Shown one piece after another: positions 36,905 to 48,184 of a stretch of DNA of 64,000 nucleotides. The stretch's first letter is position 1; each line of letters begins with the position of its first letter. This DNA comes from Boswellia sacra (Eukaryota > Streptophyta > Magnoliopsida > Sapindales > Burseraceae): the NCBI GenBank assembly GCA_013180625.2, contig SNVD02007156.1, positions 124,001-188,000 of the forward strand, in the 5' to 3' direction. The notes beneath the pieces are model-generated. The model worked only from the letters and a program-made list of their open reading frames with translations, ran no database searches and was not told where the DNA came from. A program made the translations under genes and the position numbers.

Positions 36905-37583
36905 ATAAGGACAACGTTCTTCATGTTGCTACTAAGTTCAAATGGAAGGAAGTGGTGGAAATGGTCATAAGTTCGCAGCCATCATTTGTGTATGAAAAGA
37001 ACTCCAAGCATGAAACCCCATTACATATTGCAGCAAGGTTAGGTTGTTTGGAAATTGCAGAGGTCCTGGTAAATGCCCCAAACCTTAAAAGTGGAGAAAT
37101 TGAAGCGGATGAGAGGATAACAAGGATGGTGAACCTGGACAAGGATACACCACTTCATGTTGCAGCGAGACATGGCTACTTTGAAATTGTGAAGCTACTG
37201 ATTCAAGAAGATCCAGACCTAACAATTCGTACTAATACTGCTGGAGACTCTCCACTCTTCTTGGCCATAGAGAGAGGTTTTTTCAACATGGCAGCCTATA
37301 TATTACAAGCCTCAGAAAACTGTCCATGTCCATACAAGGGAAGAGACAACATCAACGTTCTTCATGCTGCAGTCATCCGAACACATAAGGGTAATTCATC
37401 TAAAGAGCTTTATATATCTAATACAGTCAAATTCTCTACTGCAGTCTGCAAAAGTTAACAACCTAACAAAACATGCATACCTCTTAATTATTAACCAGTC
37501 TAGTTTAGCGCTTGAATAGCCTCGGTTTGATAAGCTTTGTTAGTGATGTTAGTCTTTATATATGTACGCACCTCGCAGTTAAT
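36905..37583 (+). pseudogene. Captured copy of ankyrin gene exon 1 and part of intron 1
   Basis: About 680 bp that is nearly identical, in inverted orientation, to 31282-31955 of the neighbouring ankyrin/PGG gene. It covers codons from 'KDNVLHVATKFKWK' to the exon 1 end and continues through the donor into about 200 bp of intron 1, so it was copied as DNA rather than from mRNA. It has no start region, later exons or PGG domain. Only three residue differences were noticed over about 180 shared residues (K/E, E/D and I/M). A 188-codon frame remains open but begins in CACTA sequence, so it is regarded as a gene fragment. Confidence 0.92.
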
Positions 37584-37950
37584 CAAAACCGTCGTTGGAC
37601 CGCCGTAAAAGACCTTTTACCGCGGTTTCGGCCCGCCGTAAAAGGTCTATTTTCTTGTAGTTTTCTTTGTTGAAACTCATTTGTAAAAGAAGATAAAACA
37701 AAAAAAAAAGAGAGAAATTAAAAAAATTATAATCATCAAATATAAACAAGTTCTTAAACCGTTGCGAACTATGATAATTGAAATTTCTTTTTCTTTAACA
37801 TACAAGAAATTCAAAGTTTTCAAAATTTGTAAGGAGCTGCTCATCATATTTGCTGAAATTGATTTAAAAAAAAATCTCTTTCAATAAATAAATAAAAACG
37901 TAGCATGCCATAGGATGGAAGCATAAAACGAGAGTGAAAAAAAAGAAATA

Positions 37951-38160
37951 CTAACTATTAAGATCACACTTGAAGAAGTCCGCGATGCATGCACCGTAGC
38001 AGGAAATGACGCACTCCGCACCGCTCAGGAAGTCGAGAACTCTAGTACAGTCATCATAGCATTTCTGGAAGTCTGCTTCTGCCTTACTTACCTCATATGC
38101 ACCAACTAAAACAACAATGATCCAACAAACTAGCACTCTTTTCATTTTTCTGCTTTCCAT
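37951..38160 (-). CDS. Small secreted cysteine-rich protein, 69 aa
   Basis: A basic start 'MESRKMKRV' is followed by a hydrophobic segment 'LVCWIIVVLVGAYEV' and a plausible signal-peptide cleavage near 'SKAEA'. The mature part of about 41 residues has six cysteines arranged C-x3-C ... C-x3-C-x3-C ... C ('KCYDDC', 'ECVISCYGAC', 'KCDLNS'). Small plant secreted peptides with such layouts belong to several groups, including thionin-like and other cysteine-rich signalling or defence peptides; I cannot assign one. A TATA-like stretch 'ctatttaaag' in inverse orientation lies about 50 bases upstream. The gene may have a further exon: a possible donor lies just before the stop. It sits about 300 bp outside the right end of the CACTA element. 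Confidence 0.65.
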   Translation of the reverse strand: MESRKMKRVLVCWIIVVLVGAYEVSKAEADFQKCYDDCTRVLDFLSGAECVISCYGACIADFFKCDLNS

Positions 38161-38244
38161 CCCTCACTTTTATCTTGACAACATTTCATGATATCAGTTA
38201 AGATGAAGTGTCTATTTAAAGATAATTAGCTAGTATGCAATTAA

Positions 38245-39345
38245 TGTACACTTGTTGGCACACAGACTATTATCTTAATAGGTTAAGGACTCATCTTAGG
38301 AGGATGCTAATTTGTAACCAACGAAATTGTGAAAAGTTGAGAAGTGAAAGAAAGCTAACCGTAATGGTAGAAGAGATCTTTTCGCCATAGTACAAGTAAG
38401 ATCTCAAGTATTAAGCATACATATCCCTATCCTTTTAAAGAACTCCTGATTTCGTCAATAGAATATGCAATTAGAGATTTCAATTATGAAGAAACCAGAA
38501 AAAAAAAGTAAAAATACATAGTCCCCTTATGCAAAAGAAAAATACATTACATCCATGGTTAATGTTAAGGAGTCACTTTAAGTATCAATGTTGTCAATGA
38601 ATATATCGCTTTTTATTATTAGTGGTTGGCTATAATTAAAGTTAAGGAATCGATTTACATTAATGGCCCACATGCAAGGCATTTCATATATTCAGCAAAT
38701 TTTGCCAAGATTTTCTACCTTGGAGATGCAAAAGCCATTAAAGAAAGGACTCGCGAATATTTGGAATTTCCTTGCTCTATCAATACTTTGGAAATGTAAC
38801 AATACAAACATTTCAGAGACTATATGTATCATGATACCTGAAAATATTCAGAACCTCTTTAAATTTCTCCTTTGGTTTCTTCTTTACTATGAATATTGTT
38901 TTTCTAATGGTATTCTAAGGCTTCTTTACAAAACCTTTCATCTTGTTAATTAGATGAAATAATTTTTCTTTTTTTGAACCAGAATCATAAGCATGTCAAC
39001 TGCATATTAGGATCCGAAAGTTAATAAGCATATCAATTCCATTTACTTGAGTAAAATGATGTATTATTCAGCAAGCATCTTTAACCATTTGATCGGAAAG
39101 TTAGCTTCCGCTATTTCAAGACTTTGCTGAGCTACTATTCTTCGTTTCATTTACTAAAACAGTGATCTTTAACCATTACCTATGTTCGGGCAAAATGAGG
39201 AGGTTGAAAATATGTGGGAGTGAAAGGTCATTTACAGTTGAGCGGTATTTGAAACTCTTCAAAGGTTAAGGGACTGTTAAATTTTCAAAAGAAGGGGCAG
39301 AAATTTGAAAACAATATTATGCAATATGCACACCAAGTTAAAGAG
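38245..39345 (+). repeat. Segmental duplication, copy A (LRAT upstream region)
   Basis: Matches 49848-50880 in direct orientation over about 1.1 kb with small indels. Shared stretches run from 'acttgttggca' through 'gaaagaaagctaaccg', 'tttgccaagattttc' and 'ttctaatggtattctaaggc' to 'gaaatttgaaaacaata'. It includes a relic of an LRAT exon 1 and its upstream DNA. Parts also resemble 48360-48660 upstream of the intact LRAT gene. Confidence 0.85.
38355..38425 (-). pseudogene. LRAT exon 1 relic, cluster member 2
   Basis: On the minus strand the sequence reads towards 'KDLFYH-G' followed by a GTTAGC donor, as in the exon 1 ends of the other cluster members. Upstream it is degenerate, with stops. 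No exon 2 follows before the cysteine-rich gene. Confidence 0.55.
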
Positions 39346-41717
39346 TTGGCTAACACTCAAAATACCCCTTCAACTCAGACTGTTTTTTGTATATATTTTT
39401 CCTCATAAATTTTGTTATTTTGTTAGTATGACAATTTTCATTTTACAAAAACAAAGGCCCTAACCCATACGCCTTTAGCATTCAAATAGATCTTTACACT
39501 TACGAAATAATGGAATTTGGAAGTCTATTTTCATGATATGTGTTTGTTGGAAGATAATGGTTTTCTTGGCCAGTCGGTGACTAATAACTTCCCTTAGGCT
39601 AAATTTCAGGATCCCGAAGGAGTCATTTATATATATGATTATCATTTATCCTGAAAAAGGGAAAGATAATAGGCTAATTTGGGATTGCTGTTATTGCAGA
39701 AAAAAGTATTTTTTTTTTTACACTAGTGTTTAGGATTGCTTCTCCACCTGTTTTAAAAAGAAGTTAATATAGGTAAAAGTTAGATTTATGAAAGATCTTA
39801 AAAGCAGGTGGCTCCCTACTTTTAGGAACCTCTTCTACTTTTGACATGAAAAATATCTAAAATATCCTCAATAACAAAATAAATTTATAAAATTACCTTT
39901 ATATATTTAACTTTTTTTAACAACTAATTTATAATTAACTAATAAGTAAATAATTATAAGTATATGTTTTTTTTGTTTAAAAAAAACTGTAGATGAAGGT
40001 GTTACTGGACAGCAACCGGAGCCGGTGGTCGGCAAAATTTTCTGTTGGCTCATCCAAGACACCGCCGGCATGGGAATGACGACCAGAGTACGATATGTCG
40101 ATTGGTGGTGATCTCAACAGGATAGGAAGCGGCCAATTTTCAGCAAAGGATGATGGAACTTATGTCGTTGGATCATCAACCTTGTTATACGTCCAAACGT
40201 TACCTTAGAAGCCGAAAATTGTCGAGGATTTATGTTCAGCGGACGCCAACGATCATTTTCGTACAAGCAATGTCACCAGACATGCCCCATAGAAGGTCGT
40301 CGATGACCGGCTCTGACGTTGGTCCGGTGACTTGTAGCGACAATTTTTTAAAATTTTTCTATTTTTTTTAAATTTCATAAAATTATTTACTTGAATGTAA
40401 ATATATGATAAAATAAATTAAAATATATAATAAATAAATTTAATAAATTTTGAATTTTTTGCTTTTAATATTAAATTAAAAATTTTATTTAAACTTTAAT
40501 ATAAGTTATATGATCATATATTTTACATAAATTAAAAATTAATTATACTTTTAAAATGTTAAAAAAATTATAATCAATTTTTAACTACATATTTTTTTAT
40601 AAATTTTAATAGCAAAATATTACAAAGAAATAATATATATGCCCATGTTAGTCATTAATTCATAATAAAAACTAAAGCAACAACAATCATAAACAACTAT
40701 ATCGTACTTTTTAAAAGTAAAACAGTTTTTAAAATTTAATTTACCTAACATCCTCCTACTTTTTTTAAAGCTAATTTTTTTTACAATAAAGTAAGAACTA
40801 CTTATTTTCATAGCAACAACAATCACAAACTAGCCTAATATACTCATAAAAACCTTTCTCTTGTTGTAATGAATTTAGACGTCATCAAGCTGTTTGTTGA
40901 TGAGGAAAAGCCATACTTCGAAGAAGATAATCAAGTAAAACACAATTACTCAGCGCACATTGGAAAATAATTTAATTATATATGTTCATCATTAAAATAA
41001 TTCATAAGAACAGACTGATGATATTAATAATCAAATCTATACAACTTGGAAGCAAATGGAAAGTATCTTGTACCCTTTTGAAGCCCTCTGCGTGCAAAAC
41101 AAGGCACCAAGCAAGTCACCTTATAAACAAGACAAGTACTTTCAACATTAACTATATATAGGACCAAGCAAGTGAAATTTTGAGTTATCAATACTGCAAC
41201 AACTTCAACCATCTATGATACATTGCTTCCCATATATTGATGATCGAGCTTTAACATATATTCATATACTAGATGATCTTGTTTTGACATTCTAGGTTAG
41301 GCATGGTTATGGGAATTGTATTTAAAGAAAAAAGAGCAATGTAATTAATTATCACTCTTTGCCACTCGGCCATATCTATATGTACGAATATATTTGTCGG
41401 TACTTCATATACATATATTAATTTACTTTACATGTAGTTAATGGGTAGTCATTAGAAATTCTCGAACTAAGTTACAGGGATTGGGGAGCCAATGTATACT
41501 TGACATAATTTATATTTAATTAATGATGTTTGTATGCCTACAAGACAAGGTGGCTTTCAAGTTCTACTGCATACATGCATAGCTATAGGATTCGTGTACC
41601 TAGGCCAAAAAAGGATTTTCATTGTTAACAAGAGCAGTGATGGAGCAAGAAAAGTAAATCAATGGCAACTTTGAATTTAATAAAAATAAAAATATAACAA
41701 ATAATAAATAGGTTTTC
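39346..41717. other. Intergenic DNA with a GC-richer island
   Basis: Mostly AT-rich and without recognised genes. At about 39990-40340 a block with 'ggagccggtggtcggc', 'caccgccggcatgg' and 'tgaccggctctgacg' is much richer in GC than its surroundings. It may be captured or transposon-internal sequence, but no protein was recognised. An exon-like stretch 'MNLDVIKLFVDEEKPYFEED' at 40869-40928 precedes a GTAAAA; its identity is unknown. Confidence 0.4.
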
Positions 41718-41722
41718 TTCAA

Positions 41723-43117
41723 TGTTAGGTCAATGCCATGTGGACTGCCACATGTTCAACTATGTGGCATTGGCATTATTTTGTTAGCATTTTGGAGAAA
41801 ATAAAGATCTTAATATTTTATTTGATTTTTATGTTTCAACTGAACCAGTTAGGAAACTCTTAAATGTAGAATCTACAGACCTTGTCCAAAATCTATTTTT
41901 AATATTTTGAAATATTTTTATTTGATTTTGCTTTAGGAAAAATTATTTATTCTGGTTCATTATTGATTGCTCTAAAGTATTTCTATTTTCCTAAGCATTC
42001 AAGATTTGCATATATGAAGAGGTTTTGGAAATTCTTATACAGCATGAATGCAGAATATCTATTTTCCTACTCTATTGCATATTTTAGTTCTATCCGATGT
42101 TACTGCTTCAGTTGGGAAAGACTTAACTGTTAAATATTTCCAGGATATTTTTGGAAAGTGTTTCTTTTATCTTGTATTAGGAAAGATTATGATCATGATT
42201 ATTCATTGAATATCTTAAATGTGATTATCTTTCCTTGACTTCAAGATATGCAAGTTATTTGATTGATATCAAAAAGATCTTAAAAAATCCTTAATGGATA
42301 AAGATTGCTTGCTAGATGAGTTTTAATATAAGAAGACCTTTATTTCATATGCAGTTTAGGAGATTAAAAGATTATTACCTAGTATTCATTGATCTTTATC
42401 TCTTAAATTATGTTGAAGATCTCGTGGGATAAAGAAAGAACTTACAGCTGAATGGGAACACAATATAAAACAATCTTCACGGTTGGAAGACTTACGGATT
42501 CAGAGAAGAAAGCAAATGAAACTGAAGCTGTGAGAGCTAGGCTGAATTGCGTCTTTTTATTATGTCTTTGTTTTTATGAGGTCATTGAACTTTGAGTGTG
42601 GGTTTGAATGGTTGCATGCGTCTGTAATGGGTGTTAGATCATGGCTTGAGAGATGATTGCTTTCATCAGTCTGTAACTGATATCGTGGTCGTGTCTTTTT
42701 TAACTAGTGTAGTTACGATAGTCTGACTAATAAAGTGCATAAAGCTTTGTTGAGTCTTATCTTTGTTAAGTATCATTGGGAGAATGTTTAACAGTCAAGA
42801 AGGGTCTTGATGTGTTGGTTCAAGAAGTACAGCAAGGTGAGGAAGTTGGTCTACTAAGATTGAAATTTTTGGAGAGAGAGCATGGGTTACAAAGTAAGGT
42901 GAGTGAGAGAGAAAGAGGGTTTCCTCTACTGTAAATCCAAGTAGTTTGTAATCTGGAACGACTAAGTGGATTGCAGCTTGGCTGCCCGTGTATGTAGGCT
43001 TGGTTATAGCCGAACCACGTAAACTCCTTTATGTAATTTTTAATGACGTCTGTTACATTTTTCATAACTGGTTTAGTTTTGTTTGACGTAATTGAGTCTG
43101 CAACTTCAAAACTCACA
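41723..43117 (+). mobile_element. Copia-type solo LTR, full length
   Basis: 1395 bp, beginning TGTTAGGTCAATGCC and ending ACTCACA, with a perfect 5 bp target duplication TTCAA (41718-41722 and 43118-43122). Near the 3' end it carries 'gcccgtgtatgtagg ... gccgaaccacgtaaa', the conserved block of many plant Copia LTRs. It is the same family as the shorter solo LTR at 1459-2279. There is no internal domain. Confidence 0.93.
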
Positions 43118-43122
43118 TTCAA

Positions 43123-43689
43123 TATATTATTATATATTTAAAATATATTATACTAAATATTCGATAAATAGTAAAAAAGTAATTAAGATTACATATTAAT
43201 TTTAAAACTCATCTATTTTTGTAATTACCTTTTAGTTTTAAGAATACAATACTAAAATGTTCATCTTATAATTAATTTCAATTGATAATAAACTTGGTAA
43301 TCAATTAGAAAATAATCATTTAAAAAAAAGTGGTATACATTAAAAACAAATAGTTAATTTCAAGGTTAAAAGTATTTAAACTTTAATTAACAATGAATAT
43401 AAATTATATAAAAATAAAATATATAAAGAAAAAAGAGTTCTAATACATATAAGTCAATAGACCTTGATAATAATTTAGATAACGCAGTTTTATATTTTAA
43501 ATAATGAGTTTGTTGGGTTAAAGGTTAACATATTTTCTACCAAGGGATTTGATAATATATTCATAAGCTTTGGGGGGAAAGTGAAGCAAATAAAGCTAAA
43601 TTGGACCATCAAAAACTTATATGTAACCAAAAAAAATAAAGAGGGTAAAGGCGAGATTGGACTCAATTGCCCCCCACTTGTCTACATAT
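43123..43689. other. AT-rich intergenic DNA
   Basis: Very AT-rich, with no ORF or transposon end recognised. Confidence 0.5.
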
Positions 43690-44272
43690 AGCTCCATCTT
43701 GTTACAACTACAAGAGCGTCAGGATTAATAAGCAAGCCTGTTTTACAGTAGGATGCAAAGAGCTCACAACTGGCAAATTGAAATTCTCGGTTGCTGTTCC
43801 TAGGAGAAGATAAGTGGCAATTTTGACAACTTCATCAGCTGATTTGGAAGCGGGCAGTAGACTACAAGTGCCAGTCCTTCTGAAACCGCCTTTGCGTGGA
43901 TTCACTCGGTATTCATAGAAAAACATTGCCTGGCATTTGAGGAAAGCAATCCAGGCAGTTTTTGATGATTCCACTATTCAATAATTGCTCATTTCCACAT
44001 CTCTGGCTGGGAGGACATGCGATAATCATCTGATTTGTAGGTTCCTAGAGGTGAATCACTATGTCATCGCTCACATATATTCCTGTAGTGTCCACAGACC
44101 TGATCGCCATTACAAGTAATAGTCAATAATGAAGAAGTTAATTAGAGGATTAAAGAAAAATTAGAAACACACCGTGATGAAACTCGGGAATGGGATGTCC
44201 CCTCCTTTCACAATAGATACGATCTCCTCGATTGAGAATACGGTCAAGGTTAACGGAGGGTTTTTGTCCCAT
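43690..44272 (-). pseudogene. LRAT/NC-domain pseudogene, cluster member 3
   Basis: Exon 1 (44173-44272) encodes 'MGQKPSVNLDRILNRGDRIY' and onward to 'FHHG', with a GT donor after the first base of the Gly codon. Exon 2 starts at 44082 with 'GIYVSDDIVIHL', then hits a TAG. Later parts are recognisable in changing frames: 'NCLDCFPQMPGNVFL', 'SKSADEVVKIATYLLLGTA' and a 'FASCELFASYCKTG' stretch matching the region of the catalytic cysteine. Several frameshifts and stops make it a pseudogene with the gene's full extent still visible. Confidence 0.85.
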
Positions 44273-44812
44273 CTAAATTAGTTTGCTTGCTATCTATTTT
44301 TTCTTGCTAGTAGAAGCTAGCACTATTACGTATATTTACATGGTTATAGATAGATGGGTGGAGAATCCTAGCAAACACAGTTGTATGTTAATTGTCGAGG
44401 AATCGCTCTGTACTTACACTATTAGTAATTGAGGAATATAATCTTATGACGTACAAACTACGTGTGAGACCATGCATAGAGATGCTAGCTTAAGTTTTAA
44501 AGCTAAACCATAAGGTAGTATCCAAGTGTATTGATCATAATATCAGCTGGCCTTTTCTCAGTTTAGCTCTTGCCTCTTGTGATTCTCACTTCTCAGTGAC
44601 GCTGGGGAAAGATAGATAAGATTATAATGGTCTTTTGACTTCGATAGCTCTAGCCTTTTGTAGAATGTAGATTCTCCAGCAAAACGTTAACCACTCTAAC
44701 ATTGAAATAAAACAAGAATACAAGGTCGAGAAATCACTTTATGGTAATGACTGCGTTGTTAAGGAGTCCACTTTACATATAAAAGAATGAAAGAACATTT
44801 CCCACCCCTTTT
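44273..44812. other. Intergenic DNA
   Basis: Upstream of the LRAT pseudogene; no gene recognised. Several short phrases such as 'gagaaatcactttat' (44729-44743) echo the upstream regions of the other cluster members. Confidence 0.4.
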
Positions 44813-46406
44813 ACCTTTAAACTTTATTTTATTAATAAAGACTTTTTTTTTTTCATAATTTAGCCTCTAGATTTAAAAAAATGTATCATAAACTCCCCTC
44901 TGGTTAAATCAGTCATTAGATTAAATGACATCACCTTCCCGTCATAATAGACTATAATTACTTTAATACCTTTAAAAAATAATTCCCAAATTAAATAACT
45001 GAAATAAGACAAAAAAGAGAAAAAAATTACAACTGACCCCCACAACAAGTTAAACCACACACTACGCCCAAAAATATCATGTCACCACCGCCAGCGTACA
45101 AATATCAATCTCTCCATACTTCACCAACAACAAAAACCCCTAAATTCCCTAAATTGATAGCTCATAATCTGCAACCCATATCAATACAAATCGGGTTGCT
45201 GGGTTCAGCAAATTATGGCCATGCTTCAACATGTGAAAGTTGAATAAAATCAATACAAATATTGCAAATTGAACGTATAGTTAATCCTTTGATCATTGGT
45301 AAATTTGCTAACACAAAAAGAAAAAAAAAAAAAAAACACAAGGAAGCATGGCAACAGCAAAGAAGCACAACACCTAAATTGCCACAAAGCTTTGAACTTT
45401 CATCATCGGAAACCAAATTGCACAAAATTGCGTTTTCTAATTTCAGTAACCCGAGCACGATTCCTCAAGAACTCAGCAGCTAAAGTCTATGAACCCCAGC
45501 AAGATTCCAAAACAAAAACTAAAAACACTAGCAACAGTTGCGCTACTACTGCATCATTTCTTGGGCTATCACGCATCACAAAAAACAACCCACTATAATT
45601 TTTCTTAATCTCTTCACAATCTGAAAACAACCCACTGCATCATCTCTTCGGCTTTCACGCATCACAACAAACAATCCACAATAATTTAATTTGAAAGGAA
45701 TCTGGGTTTACACTTGAACAGCAAATTCCTGTTTTGGGTATTTGTTAATTTCATTGCTGGGCTTGTTTTTTGGGATCAGGAATAGTACCAGTGATGGTTG
45801 CAGATTCCAGTTATGGATTTTTGGAATTTAAAGCGATCAAAGGGGAAAGGAAAATAAAAGCATAGACGATGGTGAAGAAGCTCTATTTCTTAGCTGAGAT
45901 TGAAGCCAGTTGAGAAGCTTGGATGGAAGAGGGGGAGAGGAGGGAGGTCGACATGGTGGAGGAAGTGGAAGTGGTGGTGGAGGAGGCTGGGTGACGGTTG
46001 TGGTGGAAGAGAGAAGGGAGGAGGTGGCACGGGTCTGGCAGGAGAGAGGAGAGAAGGTGAGAGTTGAAGAAGAAAGAAGCTCTATTTGATTGGTTATTAT
46101 AATAAAAAGATCTACATTTAAATATATATTTTGTTCCTTTGCGGTTAAAAAAATCATTTGGCTGGTTGGTTGAGTGTAAGTGCGACGGGTTTTTTGGTCT
46201 TGGGTTCAAATCCTATCACCACATTTTTTCCCCTTAAATTTTAAAGATTTGAATGACTATCCTACCCCTCTAAATTTAAAATATTTACAAACATTTAACT
46301 GTTGATTGAATCGAATGAAGGTTTGTGATATATTTTAAAAAATGTAAGGGCTAAATTTATTAAAAAAAATGTAAAAAAACTTTATTAATAAAATAAAGTC
46401 TAAAGA
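44813..46406. mobile_element. Long-TIR non-autonomous element (Mutator-like)
   Basis: The first ~115 bp ('cctttaaactttattttatt ...') and the reverse complement of the last ~115 bp ('tctttagactttattttatt ...') match with scattered differences; both continue through 'aatttagcc' and 'atgtatcataaac'/'atatatcacaaac'. Long terminal inverted repeats of this size suggest a Mutator-like element. No transposase was seen. The inside includes a poly-A/AC-rich stretch and, at 45930-46080, a purine-rich block that gives Pro-rich frames on the minus strand and looks low-complexity. I could not define a 9 bp target duplication. Confidence 0.6.
46158..46218 (+). other. tRNA-like sequence with pol III B-box motif
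   Basis: Within the long-TIR element, 'tggttggttgagtg' resembles a loose A box and 'gggttcaaatcc' at 46202-46213 matches the B-box consensus of RNA polymerase III promoters. The spacing suits a tRNA or a tRNA-derived SINE head. No complete cloverleaf could be drawn, so it is not called a tRNA gene. Confidence 0.3.
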
Positions 46407-47491
46407 TAGAGAAGGTCTGTGACATTATTTGATAACGGATAAGACTAACTGTAAAAGTATTGGAATTGAATTCCCTTCTCATTAGAGTTTCATTGGAAGC
46501 AAAATTTAGTAACTTTTAAGGCATTTCTTTTTAGTATCCTCTTTTTCTTTCATGACCTGCACCAGTACACCCCATGCATGCCTCCAATTTGCGTAAATAA
46601 TGTTAATTTCAACACCCTTAACATAAAAGAATCTTTACAAAGATAATATAAATAAATTAATATATATAAATAAATGAATTTTGTTTTGAATATTTAGTGT
46701 AATAAATCTTTTATTTTTTTTATATATATATTCTTTTTGAAAAAAAAAATGCACTTCTTATTTCCACTATGAACGTTTTATAAAGATTAATATAATAAAT
46801 GCAGAGGAATGCAATCATTCACAGCGTGAGGTATGAAATCAGGAAAGAGGGGTAATTTATAAAGCTAAAATACAAATGAAGAAAGAATTGCGTCAGAAGT
46901 TGTGACTCCTGAAAACTGAAAAACAATTACGCAATTTGATGGGCAAGGGACAATAGCAGGAGTTTTGGTTTCTGATTTCGTTCCAATGGCAGTAAATCAA
47001 GTTCAGATTTAAAGTTGATGGTTCTTATCTGTATGTGAGAAATGCAAAGTTCATTCTTGAAAGAGTGGATTAATAATTACACTGTGGGAGGTGCGATGCG
47101 CTGCATGTCTTTGCACGCCATTAACATGTACAACTTCCTATCTTCTTTTAATTACAATTTTAACCTTGTGATTGTGGTTTATTAAGGCATAAGTGGAGGG
47201 TATATAGCATCAATTTAATGAGTTTGATCAAGGACTGAGTTACTGTAATTACATATGCCTAAGGATTAAATATGATATATGGTAAATGCTAATTACTAAA
47301 CCCTCAAAGCGGCCAATCTTCTTGAGCTTGAAAATTGTCAAGAACACACTATTCATATTCATCGTTGCAGTAGAATTACATTTGTTCACTTATTCTATAA
47401 TTAATATGCTCTATACATTAAGCATTTTGAAAAAGCACTTTCAGGTCCAAATTAAATAAAGCGGTTAAGTGCTTAATTAATTTCGACATAA
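46407..47491. other. Intergenic DNA downstream of the intact LRAT gene
   Basis: No gene or element ends were recognised; AT-rich throughout. Confidence 0.45.
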
Positions 47492-48184
47492 TCAGTAGTC
47501 AATAAGGAGTCCCCAAGTGAAGTTAAATCTCTGAGTACTAAAACGTATGCCCGTAGTACAGTAAATTGCAAAGTCCTCACAATTGTTAAATGCAAAGTTG
47601 TATTTACCAAAGTCGTTTCCTAGGAGGAAATCAGTGGCAATCTTCACAACTTCATCCCGTGGCTTGGAAGCGTATGAAGTACCGCCGTTAAAAAATTTAG
47701 GCATACCTCTTACTTGGGAGATTCCATATGAAAAGATAAATAGTTTATGGCCATTGAGGAAGCAATCAAGACAAGTTTTGATGATTCCAACATTTATGCC
47801 TGGATTGTAACCACAGTTTTGGCAACGAGAAGAAGTACTAGTTTTTGTGGTTTTCGATGCAGGTTGAAAATGAATGACCCTGTTGTTTGCCACATATATT
47901 CCTGTGTGGAGCTTTTACGTTAACATAGATAAAATTAAATTGCAATTTCATCAGTTTAAAATCAACTAATAAAACAATTTGACTTAGATGCAAAACTGCC
48001 AGTACGCAAGCTCGCCAGGAATATATATATATAGACACACACACATATAAAATCTAAGAAAAATTAAGCTTAAAGATATGAAAGATAACTGACCATGATG
48101 ACAGTACACGTATCCTGCTCTATCGGTATAGATATGATCACCTGATTTGAGCATGGACCTAGGAACGGCTGGTGTTTGTCCCAT
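47492..48184 (-). CDS. LRAT/NC-domain protein, intact cluster member, 166 aa
   Basis: Two exons on the minus strand: 48094-48184 (starting 'MGQTPAVPRSMLKSGDHIY') and 47492-47901, joined in the middle of a Gly codon by a GT-AG intron. Total 167 codons with stop. LRAT-domain proteins are thiol enzymes related to NlpC/P60 that transfer or remove acyl groups. The motifs are visible: 'YCHHGIYV' (His about residues 29-30), 'RVIHF', and 'FNNCEDFAIYC', whose Cys is the expected nucleophile. There is a Cys-rich middle, 'RCQNCGYNPG ... CLDCFLNG'. Plant NC-domain proteins of this type are about this length and their substrates are mostly unknown. It has no stop or frameshift and is the only intact member among five copies between 33.4 and 50 kb. 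Confidence 0.88.

Larger units (their letters stand above)
35618..37662. mobile_element. CACTA-type transposon carrying captured gene fragments
   Basis: The left end is CACTATTAGAGAAGTAGGC. The right end in reverse complement is AACTACAAGAAAATAGACC, so the CACTA terminus is intact on the left and altered in the first base on the right. Both subterminal regions carry many copies of 'ttttacggcggg' and its complement 'ccgccgtaaa' (35635-35765, 36695-36860, 37590-37650), the dense subterminal repeats typical of CACTA elements. No transposase is present. Inside are fragments of a RanBP1 gene and of the nearby ankyrin/PGG gene. The flanking triplets (tat and ttc) do not match, so the 3 bp target duplication is lost or the element is a rearranged composite. 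Confidence 0.8.

Noticed and set aside
36892..37458. 188-codon open frame as a functional ankyrin gene
   Set aside because: Its start codon lies in CACTA sequence and it stops in copied intron; later exons and the PGG domain are missing.
40150..40371. 73-codon frame in the GC-rich island
   Set aside because: Not recognised, and the frame does not extend through the island; the island itself is reported instead.
45837..46209. Proline/serine-rich minus-strand frames
   Set aside because: They read through purine-rich simple sequence inside a non-autonomous transposon and overlap one another in different frames.
46158..46218. tRNA gene
   Set aside because: A B-box-like motif is present but the arms do not pair into a cloverleaf and no 3' end structure is visible.
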